This document shows, piece after piece, positions 11,580 to 23,640 of a DNA stretch of 64,000 nucleotides. Source of the DNA: Hibiscus mutabilis. Lineage: Eukaryota > Streptophyta > Magnoliopsida > Malvales > Malvaceae. A model generated the notes under the pieces. That model ran no database searches. It was not told where the DNA came from and worked only from the letters and a program-made list of their open reading frames with translations. Location: assembly GCA_019671005.1 (NCBI GenBank), contig CM033718.1, positions 5,208,001 through 5,272,000 of the forward strand, given 5' to 3'. Numbering within the stretch: the stretch's first letter is position 1; each line of letters begins with the position of its first letter. The translations under genes were made by a program, and so were the position numbers.

Positions 11580-13135
11580 CTCTCGCTTTTCTTCTGTGGT
11601 TCCGAGGTTTAATATCTCTAGTTCCTATTTATGTGGTAGAATCTACTTTTTATCTCCTTCTACCATTCTGAGCATATCACTGGGTACATCATATTCTTCT
11701 TCATCATCAATATTTCCAATTTCTTCCAAACATAGAGCTAATTCAAAGTCAACCTTGAAGTCAGACTTGGATTCATTTATGTTAATGATATATGAAGACC
11801 TGAAAAGGAAATAGGCAAAAGTTATATACAAAGGGAAGAAACAAAATGAATGGAATGTTTTTTATGCTTTTAACTTTATGGCTTTCATTTGGTTTTGGTT
11901 ATGGAAAGAAAGTTTGCCACACAAGATTTAAGAAAATGCATCTTTTATTGAATTCAAATTAAATGTTTGACATAAGCTCTTTACATAAGATCCCATATTG
12001 TCTCTGGGCCTGGAGCAAAGAGGTTAGTTTTGAGAATTACTCTGAGCATGTCTTAAAGACTACATGAATTTCTTCAGTAGTCCAATTGTCAAGCTCAGAA
12101 CAAGGGCGGATCATTGACAGGTACTGGTTCTCTTCTTCATTGTCAGTCACAGCATTGATGCTCAGCTTTTCAAGTACTTCACATAGAGTGCTCTATCCTT
12201 TTTCCTTCTTCACTGGCTAAGGTATTTGGATCCAGCATACCCCCGGATATAAAGTTATGGTTCAGATGAGAGAAAGCCATCGATTCCCATTCAATTTCCT
12301 CTCCCTTCAATCTAGCTCTTCCCCTCTCCTGATGTTTTCTGATTTCAGCTCTTCTTTGCCATTTGTTGGGCTTGAAGCCCAAATCGAACTGATCCTTTTT
12401 CGCCGAGATTACTACAGGATACAACCTTCCTTGATGTCTTCTTCCAAGTTCTTTTTCAATTTCAGCTCCTTTCCCGAGCGTTTGCTTTACTTGTATTTTT
12501 GCGCAGCTTGATAATTCTGTTCTGACACCTTGCTTCCTTCGGTGACAAAAGTTGCTTTGACTAGCTCCAACGTCCTGAAATGACACTCGAGCGCACCCTC
12601 ATCAATCTCAATAAAGGGTGCATTAGGGGTTACTGATGCAATGATTTCCTCCTCTGCACCGACACTTATTAGTTGACTGTCGAACACAAACTTCAGCTTT
12701 TGGTGTAAACTAGATGGGATTGCTCCTGCTGCGTGAATCCACGTGCGCCCAAGCAAGCAGCTATAGCTAGGTCTTATATCCATAACCACAAATTCTACAC
12801 CGAAGGTCATTGGTCCATTTGTAAAGGCACCTCAATCTTTCCTAACACATCCTTCTAAGTTCCATCAAATGCTCTTACCCTATTTTGGTAAGCTCTCATA
12901 CGAGAACTATCTATTGGCAGTTTCTTCAGTGTGGCTAACATTAGAACATTAAGCGTCGACCCATTATCAATTAGGACTCCTGGTAACATATGTCCTTTAC
13001 ATCTGGTAGTGATTGCAAGATCCTGTTTCTTCACTTGGTATTTCTTCATCATTGAACGAGATGAAATTGTTAACGGAAATGTTACCGACTAACATGTCCA
13101 TCTTATTAGTTGTGATCTCCTTTGATACGAACGTT
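11580..13135 (-). pseudogene. Element A protease and protease-RT linker (broken)
   Basis: The aspartic protease lies at about 12487-13052. Its active-site segment reads VLIDNGSTLNVL, the DNGS variant found in this gypsy group instead of the usual DTG/DSG. The second half has SYSCLLGRTWIHAAGAIPSS, corresponding to the LGRxWI flap/hydrophobic region of these proteases. The linker at 12179-12586 continues in a shifted frame (LGFKPNKWQRR, EWESMAFSHL). At 11643-11831 only short frames remain. It would cut the Gag-Pol polyprotein. Confidence 0.8.
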
Positions 13136-15420
13136 CAGTTCAAAATCTTTAACAAGGCCTCACGATGGCCCTCATAACTCAGTAGTAACGAAAGCATAGA
13201 AATTTGAGCCGAAAGCTTGTAGAGTTGCTCCACGATGCTATATTCACTGTGTTTTAAGATCTTCAAGAATTCCTGAGCCTCTGACTCTTTTACAGGCTCA
13301 TGATATATTTTCAGTTTTTCCTTGAAGAAATCTCTGTTATCTTCTTTTTCAGGCTCTTTAGCAACAACATTTCTTTGTGCCGCATATCTATCCTTTGCTA
13401 TTGGTTGGGAATAGAGCCTTCCACTTCTCGTGAAACGGCTCACCTCATTGACCGATTCTTCTTTCTCCTGAACAGATGTTTCTCCTGGGGCTGTCACCTT
13501 ACAAGTGTAATTCTAAGGGACCTGCTTGCTATCCTTATATGGAAACGGTGATGGTGCCTTAATTATGAGCTGAGGGATTACACTTTTTGCTGGCTCACCA
13601 ACTCTTGTTTTAGCCTTAATCACCAAAGGCTTCATTCCGGTGTAGTCTCTTCTAGAGGATGACTCCTCGGATGCACACACATACAACACATATTCTTTGT
13701 CTTATTTCTCAAAGAACTCAAGTTCTTTCTTATTCACCTTGTCCTGAACTAGTTGCTTGAACTCCAAGCAACAATCAATCTCATGTCCTTTCTTCATGTG
13801 GTACTCACAATATGATTCTTCCTCAATTTTCAGTTTATAGGCCCCTTCTTCCAACATCCCTACTGTCACCATCTGAGCCCATATCTACCTCATGGGAGCT
13901 CTAACTTTAGCAACACATTCCTTATCCTCCTCCCCAATGATCGCATTCACGCATGCCTTTTGATGATTTGGCAGGGGTTTCCTTTGTCTTCCGACGTATC
14001 GAATGATAACATCCCTAATTTTTTAAGTCATCTACCACTCTTTTGAACGTAGTACAATTTTCTATGGTATGCCCCCTGACTCCTGCATGGTATTCACATT
14101 GAGCCTTCTCATCATACCATTGTGGATATGGTGGTGAAAATGAAGGAACATGTCTTGGCAGCACCATCTGGGATTTGATCAATTCAGCAAACAATTCTGT
14201 GTATGTCATTGGAATAGGAGGAAAATATGGTTTCGAGCTCCCTTGATACCTTCGTTCTTCTTTTGGAGGATAAGTGACTGTTGGAGCTGTGGTCAAGACA
14301 TTAGGTTTGTTGAAGACTACCCCCTTTGAGTAACTGGGATTATAAACATTAGCATCATTAACTTTATTGTCTCTCTTTTTGTAGGGTTTCTTAGTTTCCC
14401 CACTGTCCAACCTTCCATTTTTCATTGGTGCAAGTATCAATTCTTCATTTATAAGCATGTCCGCAAAGCTCTTTATGGCGTGATTGAGCATACGACATAG
14501 AAAGATCCCTTTAGTGTCTCCACGAACATCGGGGTAATCTCACTCTCCAGCAATGGTGGTTGGACTTGGACAGCTACGTCTCTCCATCTTTGTGCATATT
14601 GGCGAAAGCTCTCATAGTGCTTTTGCTCTAATCCTTGCAGAACTAAGCGAGTTGGTACCATATCTGAAACATGCTTGTACTGCTCACTGAAGGCTCTAGA
14701 CAGATCTTTCCATGATCGAATGTTAATTCGACTTAGCTGCGTATACCAGCGCGCAGCTGACCCTACTAGGCTGTCCTGGAAGCAATGGATAAGCAGCTTC
14801 TCGTTCTCCAGATACAGTGACATCTTCCTGCAATAGATAGTCAGATGTGCTCCAGGGCATGTTGTTCTATTGTATTTTTCAAAGTTAGGAACCTTGAACT
14901 TTGGTGGTACTATCAAATCAGTTACTAGGCTCAAATCCTTGGCATCCATCCCTCCATATATACCTCATTCTTGGAATGATTTAATCATTTCTTCTAATTT
15001 CTCATAACGATCTTCCCATTTTTTCTCAACTTTCACCTTGTCGACCATTTTATCGAGATCAGACACCTCAATGACTTCCTCAGAGCTTATCTTCCTATCA
15101 TTCCGTGCTGAGGTTTTAGCAAAATGTGGAGAAATTTAGACCTTGGATAATTGAGCTTCGCTTTGTATGCTCGGATGAACAAAGTCCATTCCTTGAAATT
15201 TCGGCACAGTATTAGCTTCTTCACCAGTTTCCACTGCATCAGGGTCCTTAAAACCTAGCATGGCGGCAATTGAACCGACCATCTTTTGGTGAACTAACTT
15301 AAGCTATTGCTTCATATCCGTCTCCATCTTGTCTAACCTATCATGGGTACTCTTGTGGTTGCTTTCTAAGGCCATCACTCTGTCTTCCATTGCTCTGACT
15401 TGAGACCGAGTATCGTATTT
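13136..15420 (-). pseudogene. Element A gag (broken)
   Basis: The retrotransposon gag core is at 14473-14949: PPKFKVPNFEKYNRTTCPGA, then LYLENEKLLIHCFQDSL, AARWYTQL and RQYAQRWRDVAVQV. Downstream (14015-14491) a nucleic-acid-binding CX2HX5HX4C element reads CEYHAGVRGHTIENC. Further on (13135-13497) a linker with EFLKILKHSEYSIVEQL leads towards the protease. Upstream (14950-15420) a coiled-coil N-terminal stretch is readable but carries stops. It forms the particle shell. The frame has at least three breaks. Confidence 0.85.
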
Positions 15421-15660
15421 GTGGTTTGTTTTTGATATTTTGATTTTGTCATTTAATTTAAGTTAGATTCTTATTATGTATGTATGCACAAATGCAAATA
15501 AAAACTATTAAACACAAAGGAATGAAATGCAAATGCATGAATGCAAGCGAATGACCATTAATTCTATGAAACAATTACTCAAGAAACAACTCTTTTATTG
15601 GATATAAAATGGTCCTTATTACATCAAGTTTTGTTTACAAATATTTTTCAGCTTGAATTC
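15421..15660. other. Element A spacer between ORF1 and gag
   Basis: AT-rich stretch without a readable domain, between the end of ORF1 and the first readable gag residues on the minus strand. I see no promoter or other element in it. Confidence 0.4.
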
Positions 15661-16265
15661 CTAGTTCTTTGATTTCTTCAACGAGCCACATAAGCCTCGG
15701 TCTCACTTCTCCTGCTGGCGTGATGTGCAGCTTCAGTGGCTAACATCATCACGTGTCGAGCCACATCTTGTACCTGGGTCATGACAGCACTGTCAAACTC
15801 ATCTCATTCTTGGAATCTTCTAGCCATGTCCCTAAGACGTGTGAACCAGTAGTCATCACCTCCATCAGTGATGTCTTCAAGGACCAAGATCTTTGTCCTA
15901 CATTCCTGGATGATGTTATCCATTCCTTCAACCTGTTTCTTCAAGGCATCATTCTCACTTAGACAGGCCTGAAGCTCAATATAAGCATGATGGTTCTAAA
16001 GTCTGTGCAATGAGTGGTTCAGATCATCTATTTTGGCTTGCAACTTAGCAACACAAGCCCGACTATGCTTTAGCTCCGTACTGGTTTGGTCATATGCCTT
16101 CTGCAACTCAAATAAGCGAGTCATGTTGTCGTGGGCGTTCCTTTTCCATTCGGCCACGCTTTTCTTATCACTTTTATGGACTCGTTTTCCATTTCCATTT
16201 TCAGTTGCTAGCATACTCTTCTTCCTCTCTTTCGCAAGGGCTCATTTGTATTTCTCAACCTCACG
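15661..16265 (-). pseudogene. Element A ORF1, C-terminal coiled-coil half
   Basis: The minus strand reads a charged coiled coil with EVEKYK, a stop at 16242-16244, then ALAKERKKSMLATENG and LQKAYDQTSTELKHS. The stop replaces a codon that by context was probably CGA (Arg). The frame continues from the half at 28081-29721, because element B has inserted between them with a CCTTC duplication. Function is unknown. The first half resembles a domain annotated as DUF7745, related to plant mobile-domain proteins. Confidence 0.65.
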
Positions 16266-16270
16266 CCTTC
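16266..16270. repeat. Target-site duplication of element B, CCTTC (left copy)
   Basis: CCTTC precedes the LTR at 16271, and the same five bases follow the other LTR at 28076-28080. This proves that B jumped into A. Confidence 0.85.
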
Positions 16271-17756
16271 TGTTGCGCATAATAAGTGCTCCGTAATTGT
16301 GCAAGTGTACACGTCGCAAGTTATAGTATAAAAGATATCGTCTTCACAGGGATTGGTGCCACTTCAAGAATCTAGTCCCTTGCACTGTAAAAGTAAAAGA
16401 ACACAAGTAGAGGATTGTAGGAGTTTAAACTAACAACTAAAGTAAAAGAGCAATAAAATAAAAGAAGATGTAATCAAAAGAGAGAGAATAGGCCGGGTTA
16501 TTGTGAGTTGAGGTGTGATAGCCGATTAGATTGTCTTGGTAAAGAGTGTAATGGCAACTCAGTTGCCGTGGCAACTTGCGTAGTTGGGTTGCCTTGGCAA
16601 ATTGTATAACGGTTGCCTGGGCAACTGTTGGGCGACTAGGCAGCAAACTTCAAGGTTCAGCAGAGGGTTCTTCAATGGTTTCTTCTTGTCCCTAAGTCGA
16701 AACTCTAGCTAATTGTGCATGCCTTGATAATACATCCATGCGTGAATCAAGGGTGAACAACTACCAATCTTGCGCTTCTCTTAGCCGTTGAAATCCTTAA
16801 ACTTATTCCTAAGCCGAATTAGTCTTCATCAATAGATTGAATAAAAACCATACTCATTCGTTTCTTGAATCTAACTCTCCCGATATTAGATAAATAGATA
16901 GATTTACGAGATCCTCTCCCAATTCACTCGCAAACAAGAATAAAAACCAAGAATGAGTAAACCTTGAATTGAAAGTGCAAACTCTATTACCTAAACAAAA
17001 TCCAATTGTTTCTCACAACCACAAAACACAATAACCTTAGCCAACAGATTTAGTTCATGGCTAGGTTTCAAAGAAACACAAAACAAAGTTTTCCTAACAT
17101 AAACCTAATCGAACAAGAAAGAAAAAGATGAAGATGTTTGAAGCCTCTTGTCAAATTCTCTCCCTCTTGCACATACATGGAGTTGACGGCTTGGTTATCT
17201 ATTTATAGGGCTAGGTTAAAGTCTTTCTTGAGGAGGAAGTTAAGTTGAATTAAATACTTTTAAAGAATATAATTCTTTATTATATTTAAATTCCTTCTAG
17301 ATCTTCTCCTATCTTCTTGGGATTTAATCTCTCTTTGAGCTCTTCATGGAAATCCAATTCCTTTAGGATTTAGCTTTGCTCCACGTCACACTAGATTTAT
17401 CCAGTCATCAAATTCGGTTGCCATATCATCTTATCCATTCTTGTCGATAATTGCCCTGGCAACTAGCTCGACATATCCTTCATGCACTGCCCTGGCAACT
17501 GCGTTGGCATCTTCTTCTTGTATTACCCTAGCAACTAGTTCCAGCCTTGCTCGGGCAACTAATTCTGCACACACAAAAACAACTACCGGCAGCACCCTTT
17601 TTCCACAAAATTAAGCAAAATATGAAATCAAGCTTGTCCACCAAGGAAACAATGCAAACATGCATGAATGGCTAATAATGCAACTAATATGAGCCTAAGT
17701 CTAGCAATAATATGAGTAAAAATGGTGAATAAAATAGTACTTTTAGACACTTAATA
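16271..17756 (-). repeat. Element B 3' LTR
   Basis: TGTTGCGCATAATAAG at the start and GACACTTAATA at the end on the plus strand; the partner LTR ends TAACA, so the terminal CA has mutated to TA here. The minus-strand TATA-type sequence CTATAAATAG lies at 17199-17208. By eye about 4% of positions differ from the partner over the first 540 bases. It contains several GTTGCC...GGCAAC palindromes, for example at 16562-16575 and 16612-16625. Confidence 0.92.
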
Positions 17757-17769
17757 CGCCCCCAAACTC
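17757..17769 (-). other. Element B polypurine tract
   Basis: The minus strand reads GAGTTTGGGGGCG directly before the 3' LTR, the expected primer for plus-strand synthesis and typical of Athila-like elements. Confidence 0.75.
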
Positions 17770-18573
17770 AAACTATTGCTTGTCCTCAAGCAATGAAAAC
17801 TAATAATTACCCGCCAAGACTTCAATTTTCACAAACTTAGCTTTGAACTTGATTTTAATCCTCAGAACCGTGGCACAAAGTATGATCGACTTTTCATTTT
17901 TCGGACAACTTAGGAATTACTCGGAATCAAACTATAATACTTGTTAGTGTGTGCGGAGTTGTGTGCAAGTTGATTTTTCGGATTCTATGCAAAAAAGAGG
18001 TTTTCAAATTACTTACTTAGGTTCTTTTAACATGTTTTAACTAGAGCTGGTTTCGGGCACCTCTAGTGTTTTGTTTTTAGTTTTCTTAAGTTTTTCTTTT
18101 ATTCAACTAGAGCCAGTTTCGGGCACCTCTAGCGATCATTTTTTAGCACATACTAGAGCCAGTTTCAGGCGCCTCTAGCATTCATCCAATTTTTATTTTA
18201 ATCCCCCAATTTTTTAACTATCAACCTAAGTTCGCTAGAATTCCTTAAATCAATCAAGCCACAACAATGTTTCATCAAGTTTAGCATCATATTAGGATTC
18301 TAAGTGTTTCCACAGTTATCCTAGAATAAAAAGTTCTATCAATTAAGTGCATTGGCAAAGTCATCATCGGATATTCATCAAATCTAGGAAATTCTTGTTC
18401 CAACTAAAGGCATGGCAAGCAATTTATGTATCCTAAATGCAATACTTAAGATGAATGCAACTAAACATGATAACTAACTAGTAACAATCCCCCCGAGCTC
18501 GAGTGAGGCATTGTCCTCAATGCATGCAAAGAAAAGAAAAATAAAAAGAAAAAAATAAAATGCAAACGATGAC
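17770..18573. other. Element B 3' noncoding region with a thrice-repeated 26-bp motif
   Basis: No coding frame. A 26-bp motif that begins CTAGAG and ends CTCTAG (inverted hexamers) with a centre close to CCAGTTTCGGGCAC occurs at 18041-18066, 18107-18132 and 18153-18178. The spacings are unequal, so it is not a tandem array. The two ends could pair into a short hairpin in RNA. Confidence 0.75.
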
Positions 18574-20127
18574 TTACTCCGAGAGCTCGTCGTCGTGGAT
18601 GATTAGTTTCCTTTTAGCCGGTGTCTTGATTTTTTTGCTTGAACGCAGTGGTTGCTTGCTTATGGCCGATGGTGGAATCGATCCTCGTATGGGGGTGTCC
18701 TCATCGTCCTTCTCATCCTCTTCCTCAATCTTATTGGCTTTTTGCTTGGGCTTGGAGGATTCAACTGGTGTGATCTTCGTTGGTGCAATGGAGGACTTGT
18801 CTGAATCTAAAAAATCGGACAATGATTCAGTATGAGTTGATTCGGGCATATGTGCTTTACCTTTGTCTTTTGCAGTGGTTTTCGGGGCGTCTTTAGTTTT
18901 GGTTGCCGCAACATCTTCAGTGTTGGTTGCCGTGGAAACTGCTGTGGCAGGAACTGTGTAGGTTACCGCGGCATCATCTATTGCTGTTGTCATGGCAATT
19001 TCTTCTTTGGTTGTCGTGGTAATGATTTCGGCAGGAAAGATAGGGAACGGCACGCGGCTGTCCAGGTAATTTTCCAGGATGACTTGGGTGATGGCATTGT
19101 TGTGGTCCTTCATGTACCGTATGAACATTAGTTGCCGGTCTTCAATTTATTTAAGGCGGTTTGCCAACGGTTGTAAGAGTGCTTCAAGTTGTCCAGGGGT
19201 TACTGTCCAAGTTGCCAGGGCATCAGTTGCCTGGGCAGCAGGAGTTGCCGCGGCAACTATAGGCGTTGGGGATGTTACCGGTGTCTTTCCCGTTAACTTT
19301 CAGATTTGTGCTCGATTCCAACCGAACTTTGGTAGGGCCTTTTTATCGGTTGACTCACTTGGGACATGCATCTCCTTGCAAAGATTGGAGATTAAGCAAG
19401 AGAAGAAAAGAGAACCCTTGTCTTTCATGCTACATACAAAAATCTCATTGCAAATAATTTTGCTAATGTTAATGATACGATTATGCAAAATAGAATGTAT
19501 GAGCAAAAGACGAGGTGTATCAACGGTAGTATTTTGTGTGGTGTGCATTAAAGAAGTTTTAACAAACTTATTCCATAATTTTGCCTCGGGTTTAAGTCGA
19601 AGGTGGTTTATCGTACCCTTATATTTACCGTCGTTCCAATGAGTCCCCGATAGAGTGAGTTCTTGAAGCACCTTGTCGAGTTGCTTGGGCGTGAGTTGAT
19701 CAACAAAGGCTTGATGCTTGTCCTTCTCAACGTAGAGCCCGTAAAAGGCGTTGATGCTTTCGAGGCTTATGAGGATAGCCTTGTCGCGAACAAAAATATA
19801 AGGATTATCCGGGTTAGGCGAGTGAGCATAGAATTCTCTTACCCATGAGATGTTGCCCGGTTCTGATTGATGGCAAAAGATTTGCCACTTTTGGTGTGCA
19901 ATCTTTTCGAAGATGAAGGGGTCAAGACTGAAATCTTGATGAGAGTTGGAGTATTCGAAGCCTTGTTCTTCGCAAATCTTCCGGCTTTCAAACTTGGAGT
20001 GAAATCGTTCTTGAACTGATGGTGTAGCAAATTTCTTGTAGCATGGTTCTTTGGAAGAACTTGGATGCACCAAAAACTTGAGTTTTGTAGCCATGGATGA
20101 TCTTGGTTGTGAGTTGGGTAGAAACAA
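18574..20127 (-). pseudogene. Element B ORF3: putative plant transposon protein in the env-like position (broken)
   Basis: Minus strand, starting at an ATG near 20092-20127, with in-frame stops near 19300 and 19150, then open to a stop at 18574. The first 270 residues match what I know as the putative plant transposon protein domain (PF20167-like): WQIFCHQSEPGNISWVREFY followed by the IFVRDKAI and INAFYGLY segments. The C-terminal third (18574-19260) is low-complexity, Ala/Thr/Lys-rich, and ends in IIHDDELSE. Athila elements carry an extra ORF at this site that is often called env-like. I see neither a signal peptide nor a convincing membrane segment, so an envelope function is not supported. 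The Ala/Thr tract is encoded by the palindromic GTTGCC...GGCAAC repeats. Confidence 0.65.
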
Positions 20128-20724
20128 AGAAAAGAAAGCAAAAGAAACTAAAGAGTTGCAAGGTGAAAAGTATGAATAGTTTTCTTGGAAGTTAAAGGTG
20201 ATGGGTTAAATAGAAAAGATAGGTAGTAAATATGGTGGGTGAGATTGATCGAAAAGAAAGAAAACAAGCGTTTTAATTGGGGGAAAGGGGCGGCAAAGGG
20301 AATTGGGGAAGGGGAAGGGTTTGGCCGGCTATATAGGAGAATTAGGGTAAATTGGAGGCTTAATATAAGCCTTAGATTTAGTCAATTAGTTTCCTTGTTG
20401 AAGAAACTTCCTTTTTGAATCCAATTCCTCTTTATCTTGAACTCTTTTCCTACAATTAAAAAACAAATAAAAGGATTAAAATTAAAGATAAACTAGTAAA
20501 AAATAAAAAAGAAATAAATAAAGATGTACAAAGAAATTCTTAAACCAAAAATTCAAAAATAATTAAATAAATATAAAAGAAATATGTAGTCTTAACCTAA
20601 AGAAAATAAATAAATCTATCCTAAGAATAACCAAAATTAATAAAATAAAATAAATATAAAAATAATAATAAGTTCGAATAAAAGAAAATTAAAAATAAAA
20701 GGAAATATCGAAGGGAGAGCATGC
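20128..20724. other. Element B spacer between integrase and ORF3
   Basis: Very AT-rich (A-rich on the plus strand at about 20450-20700), no readable domain. In Athila elements this interval separates pol from the third ORF. I see no splice signal I can defend. Confidence 0.45.
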
Positions 20725-21983
20725 TCATGCATCTCCTAAGGTGACCACTTCTTTGTTACGTTCCACATGGGCACCGTTATAGTGCTTCAATCTTTGTCCA
20801 TTAACTTTGAATTCATGTTCATCAGTGGTGGACTTGATTATCACGGCACCATGGGAGAATGGTTTGACTACTTCAAATGGTCCCGACCATCTTGATCTCA
20901 GTTTTCCTGGTAAAAGTTTCAGCCGGGAATTGAATAGGAGAAATAGTTGCCCTAGCATGAATTGTCGCAACAATAGTTTCTTGTCATGCCATTGCTTTGT
21001 TTTCTCCTTGTAGATTCGTGCATTGTCATAGGCGAGTGCACGAAATTCTTCTATCTCGTTGAGATCTAGTAAACGCTTTTGTCCAGCACATTCCCAATCC
21101 ATATTCACTGTCTTGATTGCCCAATATGCATTGTGTTCGATTTCCACCGGTAAGTGACAAGTCTTACCATAGACAAGGCGAAACGGGGACATTCCCAATG
21201 GTGTTTTGAATGTAGTTCGGTAAGCCTAAAGTGCTTCGTCTAGTCTTGTAGACCAGTCTTTTCGGGAAGGATTGACAACCTTCTCGAGGATATTCTTCAA
21301 TTCCTGGTTAGAAATTTCTGCTTGCCCATTAGTTTGTGGATGATATGCCATGGCAATTTTGTGTGACACGCCGAAGCATTGCAACATATTGGCAATAAGT
21401 CTGTTGTCAAAGTGCTTGCGTTCATCACTGATAATTGCTCTCGGCATCCCAAACCGTGTAAATATATTTTTCTGCAAGAATTGTTGCACAGTCTTGGAAT
21501 CGTTGGTGGGAACTGCAGCTACCTCAACCCATTTAGACACATAGTCGACGGCAAGTAGAATGTAGAGGTTGCCGAATGAAGATGGGAAAGGTCCCATAAA
21601 ATTAATCCCCCATACATCCAATAATTCTACCTCAAGGATGTTTTAGAGCGGCATCTCGTGTCGTCTAGAGATGTTGTCTGTCCTCTGGCAACGATCATAT
21701 TGCTTGTAAAACTTTTGGGCATCTTTGTACAGTGTTGGCCAATACAAACCGGATTGCAAAACTTTGGCCGCGGTACGTGTTCCTCCGAAATGTCCTCCAT
21801 AGGGTGAAGAATGGCATTGTCAGAGTACATTCTGTTGCTCCTCTTCAAGGACACATCGGCGTATAACTTGATCTGCATATTGTTTAAACAACAGAAGCTC
21901 GTCCCAGAAATAATGCTTAGCATCATGGCGGAACCGCTTCTTCCCTTGGTGAGTAAGGCCATAAGGTAAAATACCACATACAA
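20725..21983 (-). pseudogene. Element B integrase (broken)
   Basis: Zinc-binding N-terminus in a shifted frame at 21627-21983. Catalytic core at 21226-21621: MDVWGINFMGPFPSSF (usually GIDFMGP, here Asp is replaced by Asn), then IISDERKHFDN and YHPQTNGQAEISNQELK with the catalytic Glu. The C-terminal part is at 20725-21198 (GMSPFRLVYGKTCHLPVEIE, LRSRWSGPFEV). A stop separates the core from the C-terminus near 21225. The loss of the first catalytic Asp and the frame breaks mean no active enzyme. Confidence 0.87.
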
Positions 21984-23640
21984 GGAAATTAACTAAATCA
22001 GCGTACCAGGGTATTGCCGAGGCATGTGTTTTCGTGGCAACTGTTTCTGTGCTTGCCAAGGCGTGCGCGTCTAGAGTTGCCGAGGCATGCGGGTCTAGAG
22101 TTGCCGAGGCGTGCGCATCTGGAGTTGCTGAGGCGTGCACATCTGGAGTTGCCGAGGCATTAGGGGTTACTGAGGCAACTAACAGTTGCTCATCCGGGAA
22201 TGCATCGCATATCTCTAAATTCACATCCTCCTCCCTATTACATTCTAAGCGTGACAAGTGATCGACAACTTGATTCTCTGTTCCTTTCCTGTCCTTAATT
22301 TCAATGTCAAACTCTTGTAAAAGCAATATCCAACGAATCAAATGAGGTTTGGCATCCTTTTTAGCAAACAAATACTTAATTGCTGAATGGTCTGTGTGGA
22401 CAATTACCTTTGTACCAATCAAATAGGATCGAAACTTGTCAAATGCAAAAACTACATCTAGTAACTCTTTCTCCGTTGTTGTGTAATTCACTTGAGCGTT
22501 ATTAAGAGTTTTACTAGCGTAGTATATCACATGAAAGGTCTTACCTATGTGTTGGCCTAGGACTACTCCTACCGCAAAATCACTTGCATCACACATTAGC
22601 TCAAAAGGTAGCGTCCAATCGGGTGGAAGGACAATGGGTGTCGAGGTAAGCTTTTCCTTTAGGGTTTTGAATGCATGGGCGTAAGAATCATCAAAATTGA
22701 AGACTTATCCTGTTCAAGAAAATTGCACAAGGGTTTAGTAATCTTAGAAAAATTATGAATGAACCTCCTGTAAAAACCTACATGTCCAAGAAAGCTTCGG
22801 ATTCCTTTAACCGAACTTGGTGGTGGTAATCTCTCGATCACGTCCACCTTGGCTTTGTCTACTTCGATACCCTTTGATGAAATCTTGTGGCCGAGCACGA
22901 TTCCTTCATCTACCATAAAATGGAACTTCTCCCAATTATGGACTAGATCAGATTCTTCACATCTTGCCAACACCTTCTCTAAATTGCCGAGGCAATTGTC
23001 GAAGTCATTACCAAATACGGAAAAATCATCCATGAAGATTTCAAGAAAGTCTTTGACCATGTCTGAAAAGATTGCCATCATGCATCTTTGGAAGGTTGTC
23101 GAGGCATTACACAATTCGAACGACATCCTTCGGAAAGTATAAGTAACGTATGGGCATGTGAAGGTTGTCTTTTCTTGATCTTTTGGTGCTATGGCAATTT
23201 GATTGTAACCTGAATAACCATCAAGAAAACAATAAAAGGTTTTACCTGCAAGACGGTCAAGCATTTGATCAATAAATGGTAATGGGAAGTGATCTTTCCT
23301 AGTGGCTTTGCTTAGCTTTCGGTAATCCATACAAACCCTCCAATCGGTCACAGTCCTGGTTGGAATGAGTTCATTGTTTTCATTACTTACCACCATTATT
23401 CCTTTATTTTTCGGTACACATTGAACCAGACTTACCCATGTACTATCAGAGATAGGGTATATGATGCCGGCGTCAAGGCAATTGATGATTTCTTTCATTA
23501 CAACCCCTTTCATAGCATGATTCAGTCTTTTCTAGGCCTCAATCGAAGGTTTTTTATCATCTTCCAACAAAATCTTATGCATGCACACTGCCGGACTAAT
23601 TCCCTTCAAGTCGGCAATTGTCTATCCTATCGCCTTCTTG
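21984..23640 (-). pseudogene. Element B reverse transcriptase and RNase H (broken)
   Basis: RT at 22659-23513: CLDAGIIYPISDSTWVS, WRVCMDYRKLS, FLDGYSGYNQIAI, then the active site FMDDFSVFGND, the Athila form of YVDD. RNase H at 21990-22620: MCDASDFAVGVVLGQ, YASKTLNNAQVNYTTTEKEL, HTDHSAIKYLF, DHLSRLE. The two are separated by a frame break near 22600-22660. Between RNase H and integrase an 8-residue repeat (consensus ASATPDAH) is encoded by a 24-bp tandem repeat at about 22053-22172. Confidence 0.88.
22053..22172 (-). repeat. 24-bp tandem repeat encoding an ASATPDAH-like octapeptide
   Basis: Units beginning ttgccgaggc (with variants) start at 22053, 22077, 22101, 22125 and 22149. On the minus strand they encode ASATPDVH, ASATPDAH, ASATLDPH and ASATLDAH in the linker between RNase H and integrase of element B. 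Each unit contains one half or the whole of the GTTGCC..GGCA palindrome. Confidence 0.85.

Noticed and set aside
11202..11814. Plus-strand frames opposite the RT and protease of element A
   Set aside because: Shadows of the minus-strand coding, with no domain of their own.
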